Origin: Ricordea florida
Taxonomy: Eukaryota; Cnidaria; Anthozoa; Corallimorpharia; Ricordeidae
Direction: 5' to 3'
Length of the DNA: 64,000 bases
Assembly: GCA_949710005.1 (NCBI GenBank)
Contig: OX453281.1
Location: 15,456,649-15,520,648, forward strand
Each line of letters begins with the position of its first letter. Position 1 is the stretch's first letter. This document shows, piece by piece, positions 53,421 to 61,473 of this stretch. Both the position numbers and the translations under genes were made by a program. A model generated the notes under the pieces. The model did not search any database. It was not told where the DNA came from and worked only from the letters and a program-made list of their open reading frames with translations.

Positions 53421-53822
53421 ATGTCTGATGAAGTTGTTGAACAAATTACAGTGGATCCTATACCTAAAAAGAAAGATCCTAAAAAGAAAGAGAAAGATCC
53501 CAAAAAGGTCGCTGCCGGTAAGAAACTAGCAGAATATAACAAAAGAGCTAAAGAAGCGTTAGCTAGGGAAACAGCTAGGGAAATGAAACGTGAAGCGGAG
53601 ACTAACCAGGAAGAAAATATAAATGCAGAGAGCGAACCTAAAGCATGGATTCCAGAGCTATCTTTTACTACTGTGTTATCTCTTGTTGGAATAGGGTTTA
53701 CCGCAGTTGACATGTTTATGAGGTACTACAAAAATAGAAAACCACCACCCTCAAATATTCCTAACCAACCACCACCCTCAAATATTCCTACCCAACCAAC
53801 TCCGAAAATAGTAATGCTATGA
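53421..53822 (+). CDS. Polinton single-pass membrane protein (133 aa)
   Basis: A very lysine-rich N-terminal third (DPIPKKKDPKKKEKDPKKVA) is followed by a charged helical stretch, one membrane segment at about residues 80-97 (FTTVLSLVGIGFTAVDMFM) and a Pro-rich tail with two copies of PPPSNIP(N/T)QP. The basic N-terminus could bind DNA. Function unknown. TTTAAAGATT lies 36 bp before the start. Confidence 0.75.
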   Translation: MSDEVVEQITVDPIPKKKDPKKKEKDPKKVAAGKKLAEYNKRAKEALARETAREMKREAETNQEENINAESEPKAWIPELSFTTVLSLVGIGFTAVDMFMRYYKNRKPPPSNIPNQPPPSNIPTQPTPKIVML

Positions 53823-53831
53823 GGAAAGTAG

Positions 53832-53841
53832 TTTAAAGATT
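53832..53841 (+). promoter_or_regulatory. TTTAAAGATT box for the 72-aa gene
   Basis: 33 bp before the ATG at 53865. Confidence 0.55.
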
Positions 53842-53864
53842 TTCTCTACCCACAAATAAAAATC

Positions 53865-54083
53865 ATGTCAACTGAAAACAAACTTGTGAAAACTGTTACC
53901 GATTCAGCCGTCATTATCGGATTGGCTGCTGGAGTTGGATACGTAGCTAAAAAGGCTATGAAAGAATCATTTATAAACGATCCCTCCTCAAGTATTACAA
54001 ACTATGCTAAATGGGTCGCTGTCCTATCCGGTAGTATGTACCTAAAAACTTATTTAGAAGATCAAAAGATTTTGCCAACTTAA
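53865..54083 (+). CDS. Polinton small membrane protein (72 aa)
   Basis: Two hydrophobic segments, about residues 13-29 (AVIIGLAAGVGYVAKKA) and 46-60 (AKWVAVLSGSMYLKT), joined by a polar loop. No family is recognised. A TTTAAAGAT box lies 33 bp upstream. Its stop codon overlaps the next gene's promoter-like box. Confidence 0.7.
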   Translation: MSTENKLVKTVTDSAVIIGLAAGVGYVAKKAMKESFINDPSSSITNYAKWVAVLSGSMYLKTYLEDQKILPT

Positions 54084-54089
54084 AGATTT
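54080..54089 (+). promoter_or_regulatory. TTAAAGATTT box for the 130-aa gene
   Basis: 27 bp before the ATG at 54107; overlaps the previous stop codon. Confidence 0.5.
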
Positions 54090-54106
54090 TACATATTGAT
54101 CAGTAA

Positions 54107-54499
54107 ATGGCGACAATAGCAATGATGATTGGTGGAGCTATTTTGAATGCGACTACCTTCGTTGGTGGCTCATATCTTGCAAAATATCTCTCAGGTGATA
54201 ACACAGATGCAGAACGAATACGACACGACAAGGCAATAGAAAAATATCAAAAAGATTATGCTACATACCAGGAAAAGAGACAAAATCTCATTGATTGGTA
54301 CTCTCAACAGCGAGATGCTAAACACCAGGCTTCACAAAATATTTCTAATACCGATGAAGCTTTGAAATTGTATAGTCAGACACATGAACCAAAATTCTCT
54401 GATTATTATAGACCTAGTAGCAATCAAAAGATGGGGGAGATGGTATATGTGGGTGGTGGTATGCTGGCATTGGGTTATATAGCTAGTAAATTCTTTTAG
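54107..54499 (+). CDS. Polinton membrane protein with Gly-rich ends (130 aa)
   Basis: An N-terminal Gly/Ala-rich hydrophobic segment (IAMMIGGAILNATTFVGGSY), a polar Gln/Lys-rich helical middle (40-95) and a C-terminal hydrophobic segment (VYVGGGMLALGYIASKFF). Function unknown. It is preceded at 27 bp by TTAAAGATTT, which includes the stop codon of the previous gene. Confidence 0.75.
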   Translation: MATIAMMIGGAILNATTFVGGSYLAKYLSGDNTDAERIRHDKAIEKYQKDYATYQEKRQNLIDWYSQQRDAKHQASQNISNTDEALKLYSQTHEPKFSDYYRPSSNQKMGEMVYVGGGMLALGYIASKFF

Positions 54500-54518
54500 G
54501 TAAGTGTGTATGATAGAG

Positions 54519-54529
54519 TTTAAAGATTT
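54519..54529 (+). promoter_or_regulatory. TTTAAAGATTT box for the mini-ORF and coiled-coil gene
   Basis: 32 bp before the mini-ORF ATG at 54551; no closer box exists for the gene at 54623. Confidence 0.55.
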
Positions 54530-54550
54530 CTTACAGACAAGTAAAAAATC

Positions 54551-54613
54551 ATGGAAGAAGATCCAGAAATACCAGACTTTAAACCAGCTGATCCAAACGA
54601 TGATGATAAATAA
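54551..54613 (+). CDS. 20-residue acidic mini-ORF ahead of the coiled-coil gene
   Basis: The first ATG after the TTTAAAGATTT box at 54519-54529. It reads MEEDPEIPDFKPADPNDDDK and stops 10 bp before the ATG of the 367-residue gene. It may be a real small protein or an upstream ORF controlling the next gene. The next gene has no promoter-like box of its own, which favours a shared transcript. Confidence 0.45.
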   Translation: MEEDPEIPDFKPADPNDDDK

Positions 54614-54622
54614 TTTATAGAA

Positions 54623-55726
54623 ATGACTTCCATATCATCTAATAACGACACAGATGAGAGAACACTGCTACTTAGTGAGCAAAGTGAGAATAGGAGAACA
54701 CCAACACTTAGTGAGAAATATGACGATAGGAGAGAAGCTCTACAATATATCAAACGTATATTTTCCGATTTTAAACCTTTGGAATCCACATTTACAGCAG
54801 AATGGGATAAGGATGGGAATTTGAAGGTTAAATTGAGTACTCAGAGTAATGCTAAAGAACATATCTTGATTGATAAAGATGGGGTAATCAATTATGATAA
54901 TTTACCAAAAAATATTAAAAAATCTCTGGGTATTAGTTATGAAAAAATTCTTGGAAGAAATGATGAGCTTAAGTCACAGTTGGAGGAAGCAAATGAAAAG
55001 AATAAAGAATTGTATAATATCTCGTTGGGATTAAAAGCAACCACAGAAGTATATCCTCAGGAGATAGATCGCTATGTTGCTAAAGAAAAAGATCTGCGTG
55101 AATTCATTGAGAAACAACAAGTAACAATCGCGGAAAATAAAAGCTATTTGGATACAGCTGTTAAACAGAAGATAGAAGCTAAAACAGAGGCTGAGAAACT
55201 TCAAGGTGAATTAAATCGATACAAAGATGAACTCGACAAAAATAAGAAGGGACTGTCTAATTTAAGAAAGGTAGAACAAAGTAGAGATCGTTTACTCTCC
55301 AAGGTCAATGAATTGGAAGAGATGGTTAGAAAGCAGATAATATCAAACGAAGATCAAATAACCGATCTAGAGAGACGAAACGAGTCAATAATAGAAAGAC
55401 TGCCATTAAGAGAGCGGGTAAAGGCCATCTTCAAAAAGTACGGTTTTACAGTCTTTGCTGTGATGAGTGCTGTAGCTGTGGTCATTGGTGTTATAGTTTC
55501 TAATCTTTCTAAAGGTCTAACCAAATTGGGTAAAGGTGTTGGTAACGGTTTTAAAGAGATTGGTAAGAAACTTGGTGAGATATTACCTGGAATGGTTGGA
55601 GCTATCGTGAGCTTTCTGTTCAAAACAGCGGGGGAGGTTATTGGATTTTTAGGTAAGAACGCTTGGCTGTTGATAGTGGCTGTGGTTCTATATTTTGTGG
55701 AACAATTTAAAAAGAAGAGACGCTAA
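54623..55726 (+). CDS. Polinton coiled-coil membrane protein (367 aa)
   Basis: A polar N-terminus, then a long coiled coil at about residues 110-265, then a Gly-rich amphipathic region between two membrane segments (about 274-295 AVMSAVAVVIGVIVSNL and 338-358 NAWLLIVAVVLYFVEQF) ending in KKKRR. The layout resembles viral membrane-remodelling or entry-associated proteins, but no homologous family is recognised, so function is open. It is translated downstream of the mini-ORF at 54551. Intact. Confidence 0.75.
   Translation: MTSISSNNDTDERTLLLSEQSENRRTPTLSEKYDDRREALQYIKRIFSDFKPLESTFTAEWDKDGNLKVKLSTQSNAKEHILIDKDGVINYDNLPKNIKKSLGISYEKILGRNDELKSQLEEANEKNKELYNISLGLKATTEVYPQEIDRYVAKEKDLREFIEKQQVTIAENKSYLDTAVKQKIEAKTEAEKLQGELNRYKDELDKNKKGLSNLRKVEQSRDRLLSKVNELEEMVRKQIISNEDQITDLERRNESIIERLPLRERVKAIFKKYGFTVFAVMSAVAVVIGVIVSNLSKGLTKLGKGVGNGFKEIGKKLGEILPGMVGAIVSFLFKTAGEVIGFLGKNAWLLIVAVVLYFVEQFKKKRR
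55706..55715 (+). promoter_or_regulatory. TTTAAAAAGA box for the 129-aa gene
   Basis: 32 bp before the ATG at 55738, within the end of the coiled-coil gene. Confidence 0.4.
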
Positions 55727-55737
55727 GTAAAAAAAAC

Positions 55738-56127
55738 ATGAATGATACAACGTTTCTATCTATCACTATGCTAACTCCTGAAACAAGAATTTATCTGGAT
55801 CCACCCTTAACCAATGTAAAAGAGATACAAAATGCAAGTTTAGTTTACATTTCTAAAGCGACGTATACAAATCCTATGTACTTAATGTGTGATCTTATAG
55901 AGCCAAAGTCTTCATATTCTAATTGTTGTATGCCTATCGGTGAAAATGTAGAACTTAAACCCTCACAAGTACTAGCTGTTATTCCATCTGATAAGAATCC
56001 TTGTTTAAAAGTTCCACAAACCAAAAATCCTGTCAACCACTTTACTTTGTGGATTTTAGATAAAGATGGAAGAAAGGCTAACTTAAATAACGAACCTATT
56101 CGAATTCATTTAAAGATTTCCTGTTGA
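55738..56127 (+). CDS. putative minor capsid (single jelly-roll) protein (129 aa)
   Basis: Beta-rich and non-membrane, with NHFTLWILDKDGR near residue 100 followed by a short strand ending at ISC. LWIxDxxGxxxxLxxxPIxxxL-type endings are typical of penton or minor capsid proteins of Polintons, hence the call. The protein is short for that role and may be only the C-terminal half. The last codons contain the promoter-like box of the next gene. Confidence 0.4.
   Translation: MNDTTFLSITMLTPETRIYLDPPLTNVKEIQNASLVYISKATYTNPMYLMCDLIEPKSSYSNCCMPIGENVELKPSQVLAVIPSDKNPCLKVPQTKNPVNHFTLWILDKDGRKANLNNEPIRIHLKISC
56109..56119 (+). promoter_or_regulatory. TTTAAAGATTT box for the 198-aa gene
   Basis: 29 bp before the ATG at 56138; lies inside the last codons of the upstream gene. 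Confidence 0.55.
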
Positions 56128-56137
56128 TTTGTAAAAT

Positions 56138-56734
56138 ATGGAAGACTACAATAGAATTTATCCACAAGTGCCTATGAATGGGGATCCAAATAATTTCAGA
56201 CTTCAAAAATCGTGTGAAGTAGTACATAATCTTCAAAAGGAAATTAGACATTATGAGGATGTTAGGAAAAAATACAATAGAGCGAGGGGGATATTTACTA
56301 AAATCAGTGTTGGTAGTGGGGTGGTTTCAGTTATCCTATCTGCAAGTGGACTGGGAACCTCTCTTACTGGTTTTGGTGCTGTTGTTGGTATCCCGTTAGG
56401 AGCGGTGGGTGGTCTTTGTGGTGGTATTTCGGTCGGATTAGGTGCGGCTTCTAAACGACTTTCACATAAAGTTAGTAAACACGAACAGACAGTTTCTCTA
56501 GCAAAAGCAAAAGTAAACACCATTCACGATTTAGTTTCAAAGGCACTGAAAGATAACGCTATCTCTGACCAAGAATTTTCTCTAATTTTAGCAGAGTTGG
56601 ACAAGTTTGAAAAACTAAAACTCGAAATCCGTCAAAAAAACAGGAAAGATACAGAAAAAAACTTAAATATGAATCAGATAAGGACAGAGGTTCGTGCAGA
56701 AATTTTAAAGGAGTTAACCGGTCCCGAACGTTGA
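56138..56734 (+). CDS. Polinton protein with Gly-rich hydrophobic core (198 aa)
   Basis: A charged helical N-terminus (1-48), a long Gly/Ala/Val-rich hydrophobic core (about 52-105, e.g. VSVILSASGLGTSLTGFG), then a helical, charged C-terminal half. Proteins of this layout occur in other cnidarian Polintons as far as I recall, with no assigned role. It could insert in membranes. TTTAAAGATTT lies 29 bp before the start. Confidence 0.75.
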   Translation: MEDYNRIYPQVPMNGDPNNFRLQKSCEVVHNLQKEIRHYEDVRKKYNRARGIFTKISVGSGVVSVILSASGLGTSLTGFGAVVGIPLGAVGGLCGGISVGLGAASKRLSHKVSKHEQTVSLAKAKVNTIHDLVSKALKDNAISDQEFSLILAELDKFEKLKLEIRQKNRKDTEKNLNMNQIRTEVRAEILKELTGPER

Positions 56735-56770
56735 AATTTTCATTTGAGCGAACTCCTGTAGGATGGAATT

Positions 56771-56836
56771 ATGAGGTTGGTATTAGAAAAGAACGGTGTT
56801 GATTTAAAAGCATCTTATTCGAAACATAAAGAATAA
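56771..56836 (+). CDS. 21-residue ORF between two Polinton genes (doubtful)
   Basis: Reads MRLVLEKNGVDLKASYSKHK then E. It has no promoter-like box ahead of it and itself contains the box of the next gene (56803), so it is more likely spacer than gene. Confidence 0.15.
   Translation: MRLVLEKNGVDLKASYSKHKE
56803..56812 (+). promoter_or_regulatory. TTTAAAAGCA box for the 514-aa gene
   Basis: 35 bp before the ATG at 56838. Confidence 0.45.
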
Positions 56837-56837
56837 A

Positions 56838-58382
56838 ATGTTACTCAATGATTTCAGAAATAGGTATCCAAAGGCTGATCTCAGTCATTTCGTATTTGTG
56901 ACCGATCAATATGGTGGTTACATTAGGTGGAAAGTTGATGGTACAACAATCATGTCTTATGATGATCCCACTGGAAAGACGTGGACTGAAGACATGTCAC
57001 CCCGTTTGAAAAGACTGCTATGGAAAGATTTAGGATTGGATGATGCTGCATTGAGTTCATTCCCAAAGAGTTTAACTATAACTAAACGTTATTACCCAAT
57101 ACCTGCCATTGATTTTGATGACTTTACAAGTAATATCACAAACATGCTGACCTCACTGGATATATACGTGTCCAATACTAAGAAATTCACCGCTAAGATG
57201 CGTAACATATTTACATCCCAAGTTGTGACTTTCAAGTTTGGTAAACAGAGTAGAAAATGGCTGAACGCGCCTGATATGAATTATTGGCCTCAACAGCTGA
57301 ACTTTGCAGTGTGGTGTGCGACCTCTGGATGTGGTATAAGTCCTTTCGAGAGTCTCAATTACCCTAAAGTCGTTAGTAGCTTCATTAAGTTTCATGTGTA
57401 TTTCACTATAAGGCGGATATTATATGAATTGAGTCTTCCCCTACCTGATGAGCAACCTTTTGTAATAAACAACAACCCTTACAGCAAAGTCGCATATCAA
57501 CGATTGTGTACTGAATTTGGAATCTCAAAAAACTCTGACTTTAGATGGAAAGGTGGAAGAAATGGGGGTTTGGGAGATATATTTATTGATTATGGTGCTG
57601 GATATCATGGAGCTGGTGGTGGATATCAAAATGTCCATATGGTAAGGAACTATGATGTTGAAGCTGATCAGTGGCCTGGTGAAGGTGGTAAATTCGCTGA
57701 TGAAGGAGGTAAGAAGGAAAAAGGTAATCTCATCTCATTTATCCGTAATGATGACTTTGCCGATTATAAATATGCCTGGTTTATCCCAACAAGTGGATAT
57801 GGACTCACTAAAGCTGGACTTGGTAGATTGAATAGATCTGCTGAAGCTTTTGTTTACTGCATATTGGGGGCGCAAGTTAACACTAGAAACTCGATTTACG
57901 GTAGTGGTGGTGGAGCGATCGAGACTCAACAAGAATTCTTAGCTTTATTTGAAAGTAGTGTGATCGAGAATGACATTTCTAGTTCGATCCAAAGGTATCA
58001 ATTAGCTGTCCAAGAAGCGAAATTACGGCTTGATTTAGCTGTTGCCCCTGGTGTATGGCTAATGCCTTCTAATATGATAATCAATACAGAGAGCGTGACT
58101 GGTTTTAATAACAAACTTATGAAAGCGACTAGTGATATGAGTTTTGGAGTAAATAATTCCATAAACACTGAAGCAAAACAGGTTGGAATAAATCATAACA
58201 TGGGATCTTCAAAGTTAAAGTTACTGCATAGAACTGAGACGAAACCAAAACTAAAATCCTCTCAGCCAAAACCAAAACCTATTATAGAAACAGACTCAAC
58301 GCAGCATGACACGCAACACGAAAAAAATATATTAGCATTTATAGTTGTCGCTGGTGGATTAGCATGGTATCTATTTCGGTAG
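56838..58382 (+). CDS. large Polinton structural protein with C-terminal anchor (514 aa)
   Basis: The second-largest intact protein of the element. Soluble, mixed alpha/beta body, with Gly-rich loops at about 245-275 (GGRNGGLGDIFIDYGAGYHG) and 360-370. A Pro/Lys-rich linker (KPKLKSSQPKPKP, about 470-485) leads to a single C-terminal membrane segment (ILAFIVVAGGLAWYLF). Size and abundance-type composition suggest a capsid or virion surface protein. No motif identifies it. It is a rival candidate to 50995-52233 for the main shell protein. TTTAAAAG lies 35 bp upstream. Confidence 0.75.
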   Translation: MLLNDFRNRYPKADLSHFVFVTDQYGGYIRWKVDGTTIMSYDDPTGKTWTEDMSPRLKRLLWKDLGLDDAALSSFPKSLTITKRYYPIPAIDFDDFTSNITNMLTSLDIYVSNTKKFTAKMRNIFTSQVVTFKFGKQSRKWLNAPDMNYWPQQLNFAVWCATSGCGISPFESLNYPKVVSSFIKFHVYFTIRRILYELSLPLPDEQPFVINNNPYSKVAYQRLCTEFGISKNSDFRWKGGRNGGLGDIFIDYGAGYHGAGGGYQNVHMVRNYDVEADQWPGEGGKFADEGGKKEKGNLISFIRNDDFADYKYAWFIPTSGYGLTKAGLGRLNRSAEAFVYCILGAQVNTRNSIYGSGGGAIETQQEFLALFESSVIENDISSSIQRYQLAVQEAKLRLDLAVAPGVWLMPSNMIINTESVTGFNNKLMKATSDMSFGVNNSINTEAKQVGINHNMGSSKLKLLHRTETKPKLKSSQPKPKPIIETDSTQHDTQHEKNILAFIVVAGGLAWYLFR

Positions 58383-58601
58383 TTCATGAGTATTTCACGT
58401 GATTATGATTGTGTGTAAATTAGTGTCCACGTGGAGAACAATAGATTACATACTTTTACGACATAGCAACAAGCAAGTTGAAAAGGCTGGTTTCTAACGT
58501 CGCTCAGGTATGTGATTACGTCAATGCAAATTATATAGATGAGTCACAAGGTAAATTTTGTTATGTAACACCGACTTGCGTTATATAACATAGTGTTTTT
58601 G
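58383..58601. other. short non-coding gap between convergent Polinton genes
   Basis: Separates the stop of the 514-residue gene from the stop of the minus-strand zinc-repeat gene. No gene is seen. It contains TTATGT/GTTATATAAC-type repeats (58559-58606) that could form a hairpin, perhaps for transcript ending. Confidence 0.4.
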
Positions 58602-59108
58602 TTATGTCTCTTGTGTTGTGTGACACTCTTTACATTTCAACTTTATTCTGTTGTGTTCGCATATACATAACCTACACCACCATATTTGTCTTTCATGAAT
58701 ACATATTTCAGATCCTCCACACTCTTTACAATAATTTTTTCTTATTCCATGAATACATATTCCTTTCCCGTTGCAGTCTTTACATATATACCTCACCCGT
58801 TTATGCTCACAAATACTAGTGCCACCGCCGCATTCTTTACATCGATCTTTCCTTCGATTATGAGAGCATATTCGAGATCCCACACAATCCTTACAATAAT
58901 ATTTATACTTTCCATGAATACAGTTATACTTATTATTTTTTGTTTTATCAATCTCAGGTATCGGTTCATTTGAGGTGGTTGGTCTAGGTGTGGTGGTGTC
59001 TATATTACCCAACGCTTTGATAAGTTGAGCTTTTTTCAATCGATAATATCCTTTAATACCCCGCTTTTTGGCAAGGAGTTTAAGTTCTTTTACTGTGTTC
59101 TTCTCCAT
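58602..59108 (-). CDS. SAP-like domain plus CxH/CxxC zinc repeats (168 aa)
   Basis: ATG at 59106-59108, inside the right terminal repeat. Residues 1-33 are a SAP/Rho-N-like motif (LKLLAKKRGIKGYYRLKKAQ) almost the same as the N-terminus of polB, because both genes start in the inverted repeats. From about residue 60 a unit of about 18 residues repeats five to six times with the pattern C-x-H-x7-8-C-x2-C (e.g. ICIHGIRKNYCKECGG). Each repeat could bind one zinc. Likely nucleic-acid or protein binding; possibly an early regulator. Intact. Confidence 0.7.
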   Translation of the reverse strand: MEKNTVKELKLLAKKRGIKGYYRLKKAQLIKALGNIDTTTPRPTTSNEPIPEIDKTKNNKYNCIHGKYKYYCKDCVGSRICSHNRRKDRCKECGGGTSICEHKRVRYICKDCNGKGICIHGIRKNYCKECGGSEICIHERQIWWCRLCICEHNRIKLKCKECHTTQET

Positions 59109-59353
59109 CTTTACTTACTATTCATATATCTTTAAATCTTTTTTTGCGCAAGAATAATTAAATATAGGATAGATGTATTAAAGTCGTAAAGTATCTGGGT
59201 AGGAAGAGGATGAGATTATGCAATATACTTTATTAACAATTTTTTAATTTGCGCTAGCAACTCATTAACATTTTTTTTAATTTGCGCCAGCAACTCATTA
59301 ACATTTTTTTAATTTGCGCCAGATTTGCGCTAGGATCGGCCCTTATCACTACT
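59002..59353 (-). repeat. Polinton right terminal inverted repeat
   Basis: Inverted partner of 45682-46029, with the same three GCGCAAATT-bearing repeats, the same promoter-like box (128-136 of 59xxx) and the start of the zinc-repeat gene. Confidence 0.9.
59128..59136 (-). promoter_or_regulatory. TTTAAAGAT box for the zinc-repeat gene
   Basis: 28 bp before its ATG, inside the right inverted repeat; same spacing as for polB. Confidence 0.55.
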
Positions 59354-59358
59354 TAATT

Positions 59359-59719
59359 TGATCTTGTCCAGCCACAGTCTGGTTTCATCATAAAGGACCG
59401 TTCCTCAGTTTACAGGAGCATTCAATAAAATCTTTAACGGATCAGTAGGACTTTGAAATACCCGGTAAGATGCTTCAAGTTGTCTTCGCACGCATTTCTT
59501 AAACATATCCAAATTTACGTCACGTAAACCAAGCAAGTCAAATGCCTGAAGACACAATTCAATCTTCTCACAGAGAACGTCTTCTTCGGATTCTCCATTA
59601 ACTGATTCTGGTTCATCGATTTCTTCCGATTCTTGAGACGACAAGTCATCCCTATCAGCTAAAACTGCTTCTCGAACTGCAGCTGTCGAAAGATCATCAC
59701 TCTGGCCTTTGGCCGCCAT
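59359..59719 (-). pseudogene. second gene of the CACGG element, proximal part
   Basis: Minus strand from an ATG at 59717-59719 (MAAKGQSDDLSTAAV). An acidic Ser/Glu-rich segment (SSQESEEIDEPESVNGE) is followed by a helical part (LCLQAFDLLGLRDVNLDMF). A TGA at about 59405-59407, or a splice site there, precedes the last codons before the Polinton. Function unknown. It would be read divergently from the large transposase gene, as in other two-gene transposons. Confidence 0.5.
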
Positions 59720-59805
59720 ATTGAAATGTTTCACTTTGTTAAGCAACCGCTGACATTGCGAACCGCCGACTCCTGCCACATTTTGAGTCTCCTGTGCCCA
59801 CCGTG

Positions 59806-61473
59806 AAATACATAAAACATTCAAAAGATTGGATAACTTACCCCCATAGATGACGGTCCTTCTGCCCATACAATCTCTTATATGGTGTTTTAACCAAAAT
59901 CTGTAAGGCTGACTTTCCGTTCAACCACCTCTTGCTATTTTATCTTGTCTTCAATAATGCCTACAATGACGACATAACATGGATTTTAAATTAGGTTTTA
60001 AATGTTACAAGATGGTGAAAATTGCATGTTCATCCCTAATCTGTGTAATGAGGACTGATTTGATGAACTTGAGTAGTGTCTGAGCAGTATGCTATAGATT
60101 CAGCTGTCTTAAGCAAATATCTTGACAGCCAAAATACAATACGATTGGGAATTACAATCAATTTGCTTTTCTACGTAGATATTTCCCTTTCGTAGTACTA
60201 CAAATCTGCAACTTTTCAGCATAGCAATGATTCTGGAGGACGAGATATCGTAGAATTACTTTCATTCTAAGGGCTATAGGCAATATGTATGAAGTCCGCA
60301 TGCGTATAACAGAAAACGTTCTTTCCTTACATCACATGGAAATCTAACCGTTTCAATCAAAATTTTACTCGTTATCTTGACCTTAGTGTATATCCTTCTA
60401 TTACAAATAGATAAAACATTCAAAATGATTCGATAACTTACCCCCATAGATGACGGTCCTTCTGCCCATACAATCTCTTATATGGTGTTTTAACCAAAAT
60501 CTGTAAAGCTGACTTTCCTTGAAACCACCTCTTGGTACTTTACCTTGTTTTTAATAATGACTACAATCACGACATAACATGGATTTTAAATTACGTTTTA
60601 AATGCTACAAGATGGTGAAAATTGCATGTTCATCCCTAATCTGTGTAATGAGGACTGATTTGATGAACTTGAGTACTGTCTAAGCAGTTTGTTATCAAAT
60701 CAGCTGTCCTAAGCAAATATCTTGACAGCCAAAATACAATACGATTGCGAATTACAATCAATTTGACTTTCTACGTAGATATTGCCCTTTCGTAATACTA
60801 CAAATCTGCAACTTTTTAGCATTGCAAAGATTCAGCAGGACGAGATATCGTAGAATTACTTTCATTGTAAGGGCTATACGCAATATGTATGGAGTGCGCA
60901 TGCGTATGATAGAAAACGTTCTTTCCTTACATCACATGGAAATCTAATCGCTGCAATCAAAATTTTAGTCGTTATCTAATCCTTAGTGTATACCCTACTA
61001 TTACAAATAGATAAGACATTCAAAATGATTCGATAACTTACCCCCATACATGACGGTCCTTCTGCCCATACAATCTCTTATATGGTGTTTTAACCAAAAT
61101 CTATAAGGCTGACTTTCCTTGTAACCACCTCTTGGTATTTTTTTTGTCTTGAATAATGACTACAATCACGACATAACATGGATTTTAAATTACGTTTTAA
61201 ATGCTACAAGATGGTTAAAATAGCATGTTCATCCCTAATCTGTGTAATGAGGACTGATTTGATGAACTTGAGTAGTGCCTAAGCAGTATGCTATAGAATC
61301 AGCGGTCTTAAGCAGATATCTTGACAGCCAAAATACAATACGATTGCGAATTACAATCAATTATTTTTTCTACGTAGATATTGCCCTGTCGTAGTATTAG
61401 AAATCTACAACTTTTTAGCATTGCAATGATTCTGCAGTACGAGATATCGTAGAATTACTTTCATTGTAAGGGC
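59806..61473. repeat. 600-bp satellite array, middle part
   Basis: Resumes the monomer interrupted at 41486: 151 bp on the left plus about 450 bp on the right make one unit. Further starts are at about 60256, 60856 and 61456. A LINE interrupts it at about 61474. Confidence 0.9.

Larger units (their letters stand above)
45682..59353. mobile_element. Polinton/Maverick element, 13.7 kb
   Basis: Inverted repeats of about 350 bp at each end starting AGTAGTGATAAGG, with TAATT on both sides. Polintons usually make 6-bp duplications, and a sixth base here would be a mismatch. It encodes DNA polymerase B, RVE integrase, packaging ATPase, capsid candidates and several small proteins, densely packed and mostly intact. 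It sits inside the minus-strand gene of the CACGG transposon. No adenain-type protease was recognised. The only clear break is a frameshift in the polymerase, so the insertion is fairly young. Confidence 0.93.
41487..59805 (+). mobile_element. DNA transposon with CACGG ends, split by a Polinton
   Basis: Perfect 31-bp terminal inverted repeats (left begins CACGGTGGGCACAGGAGACT; right at 59775-59805). AAA on both sides lies in a satellite monomer whose uninterrupted sequence can be read in other units, which shows a 3-bp target duplication. Removing the Polinton leaves about 4.6 kb. It encodes a large transposase-like protein on the plus strand and a smaller protein on the minus strand. CAC-type ends with a 3-bp duplication fit the CMC/EnSpm group best, but the family is not certain. 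Confidence 0.8.
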
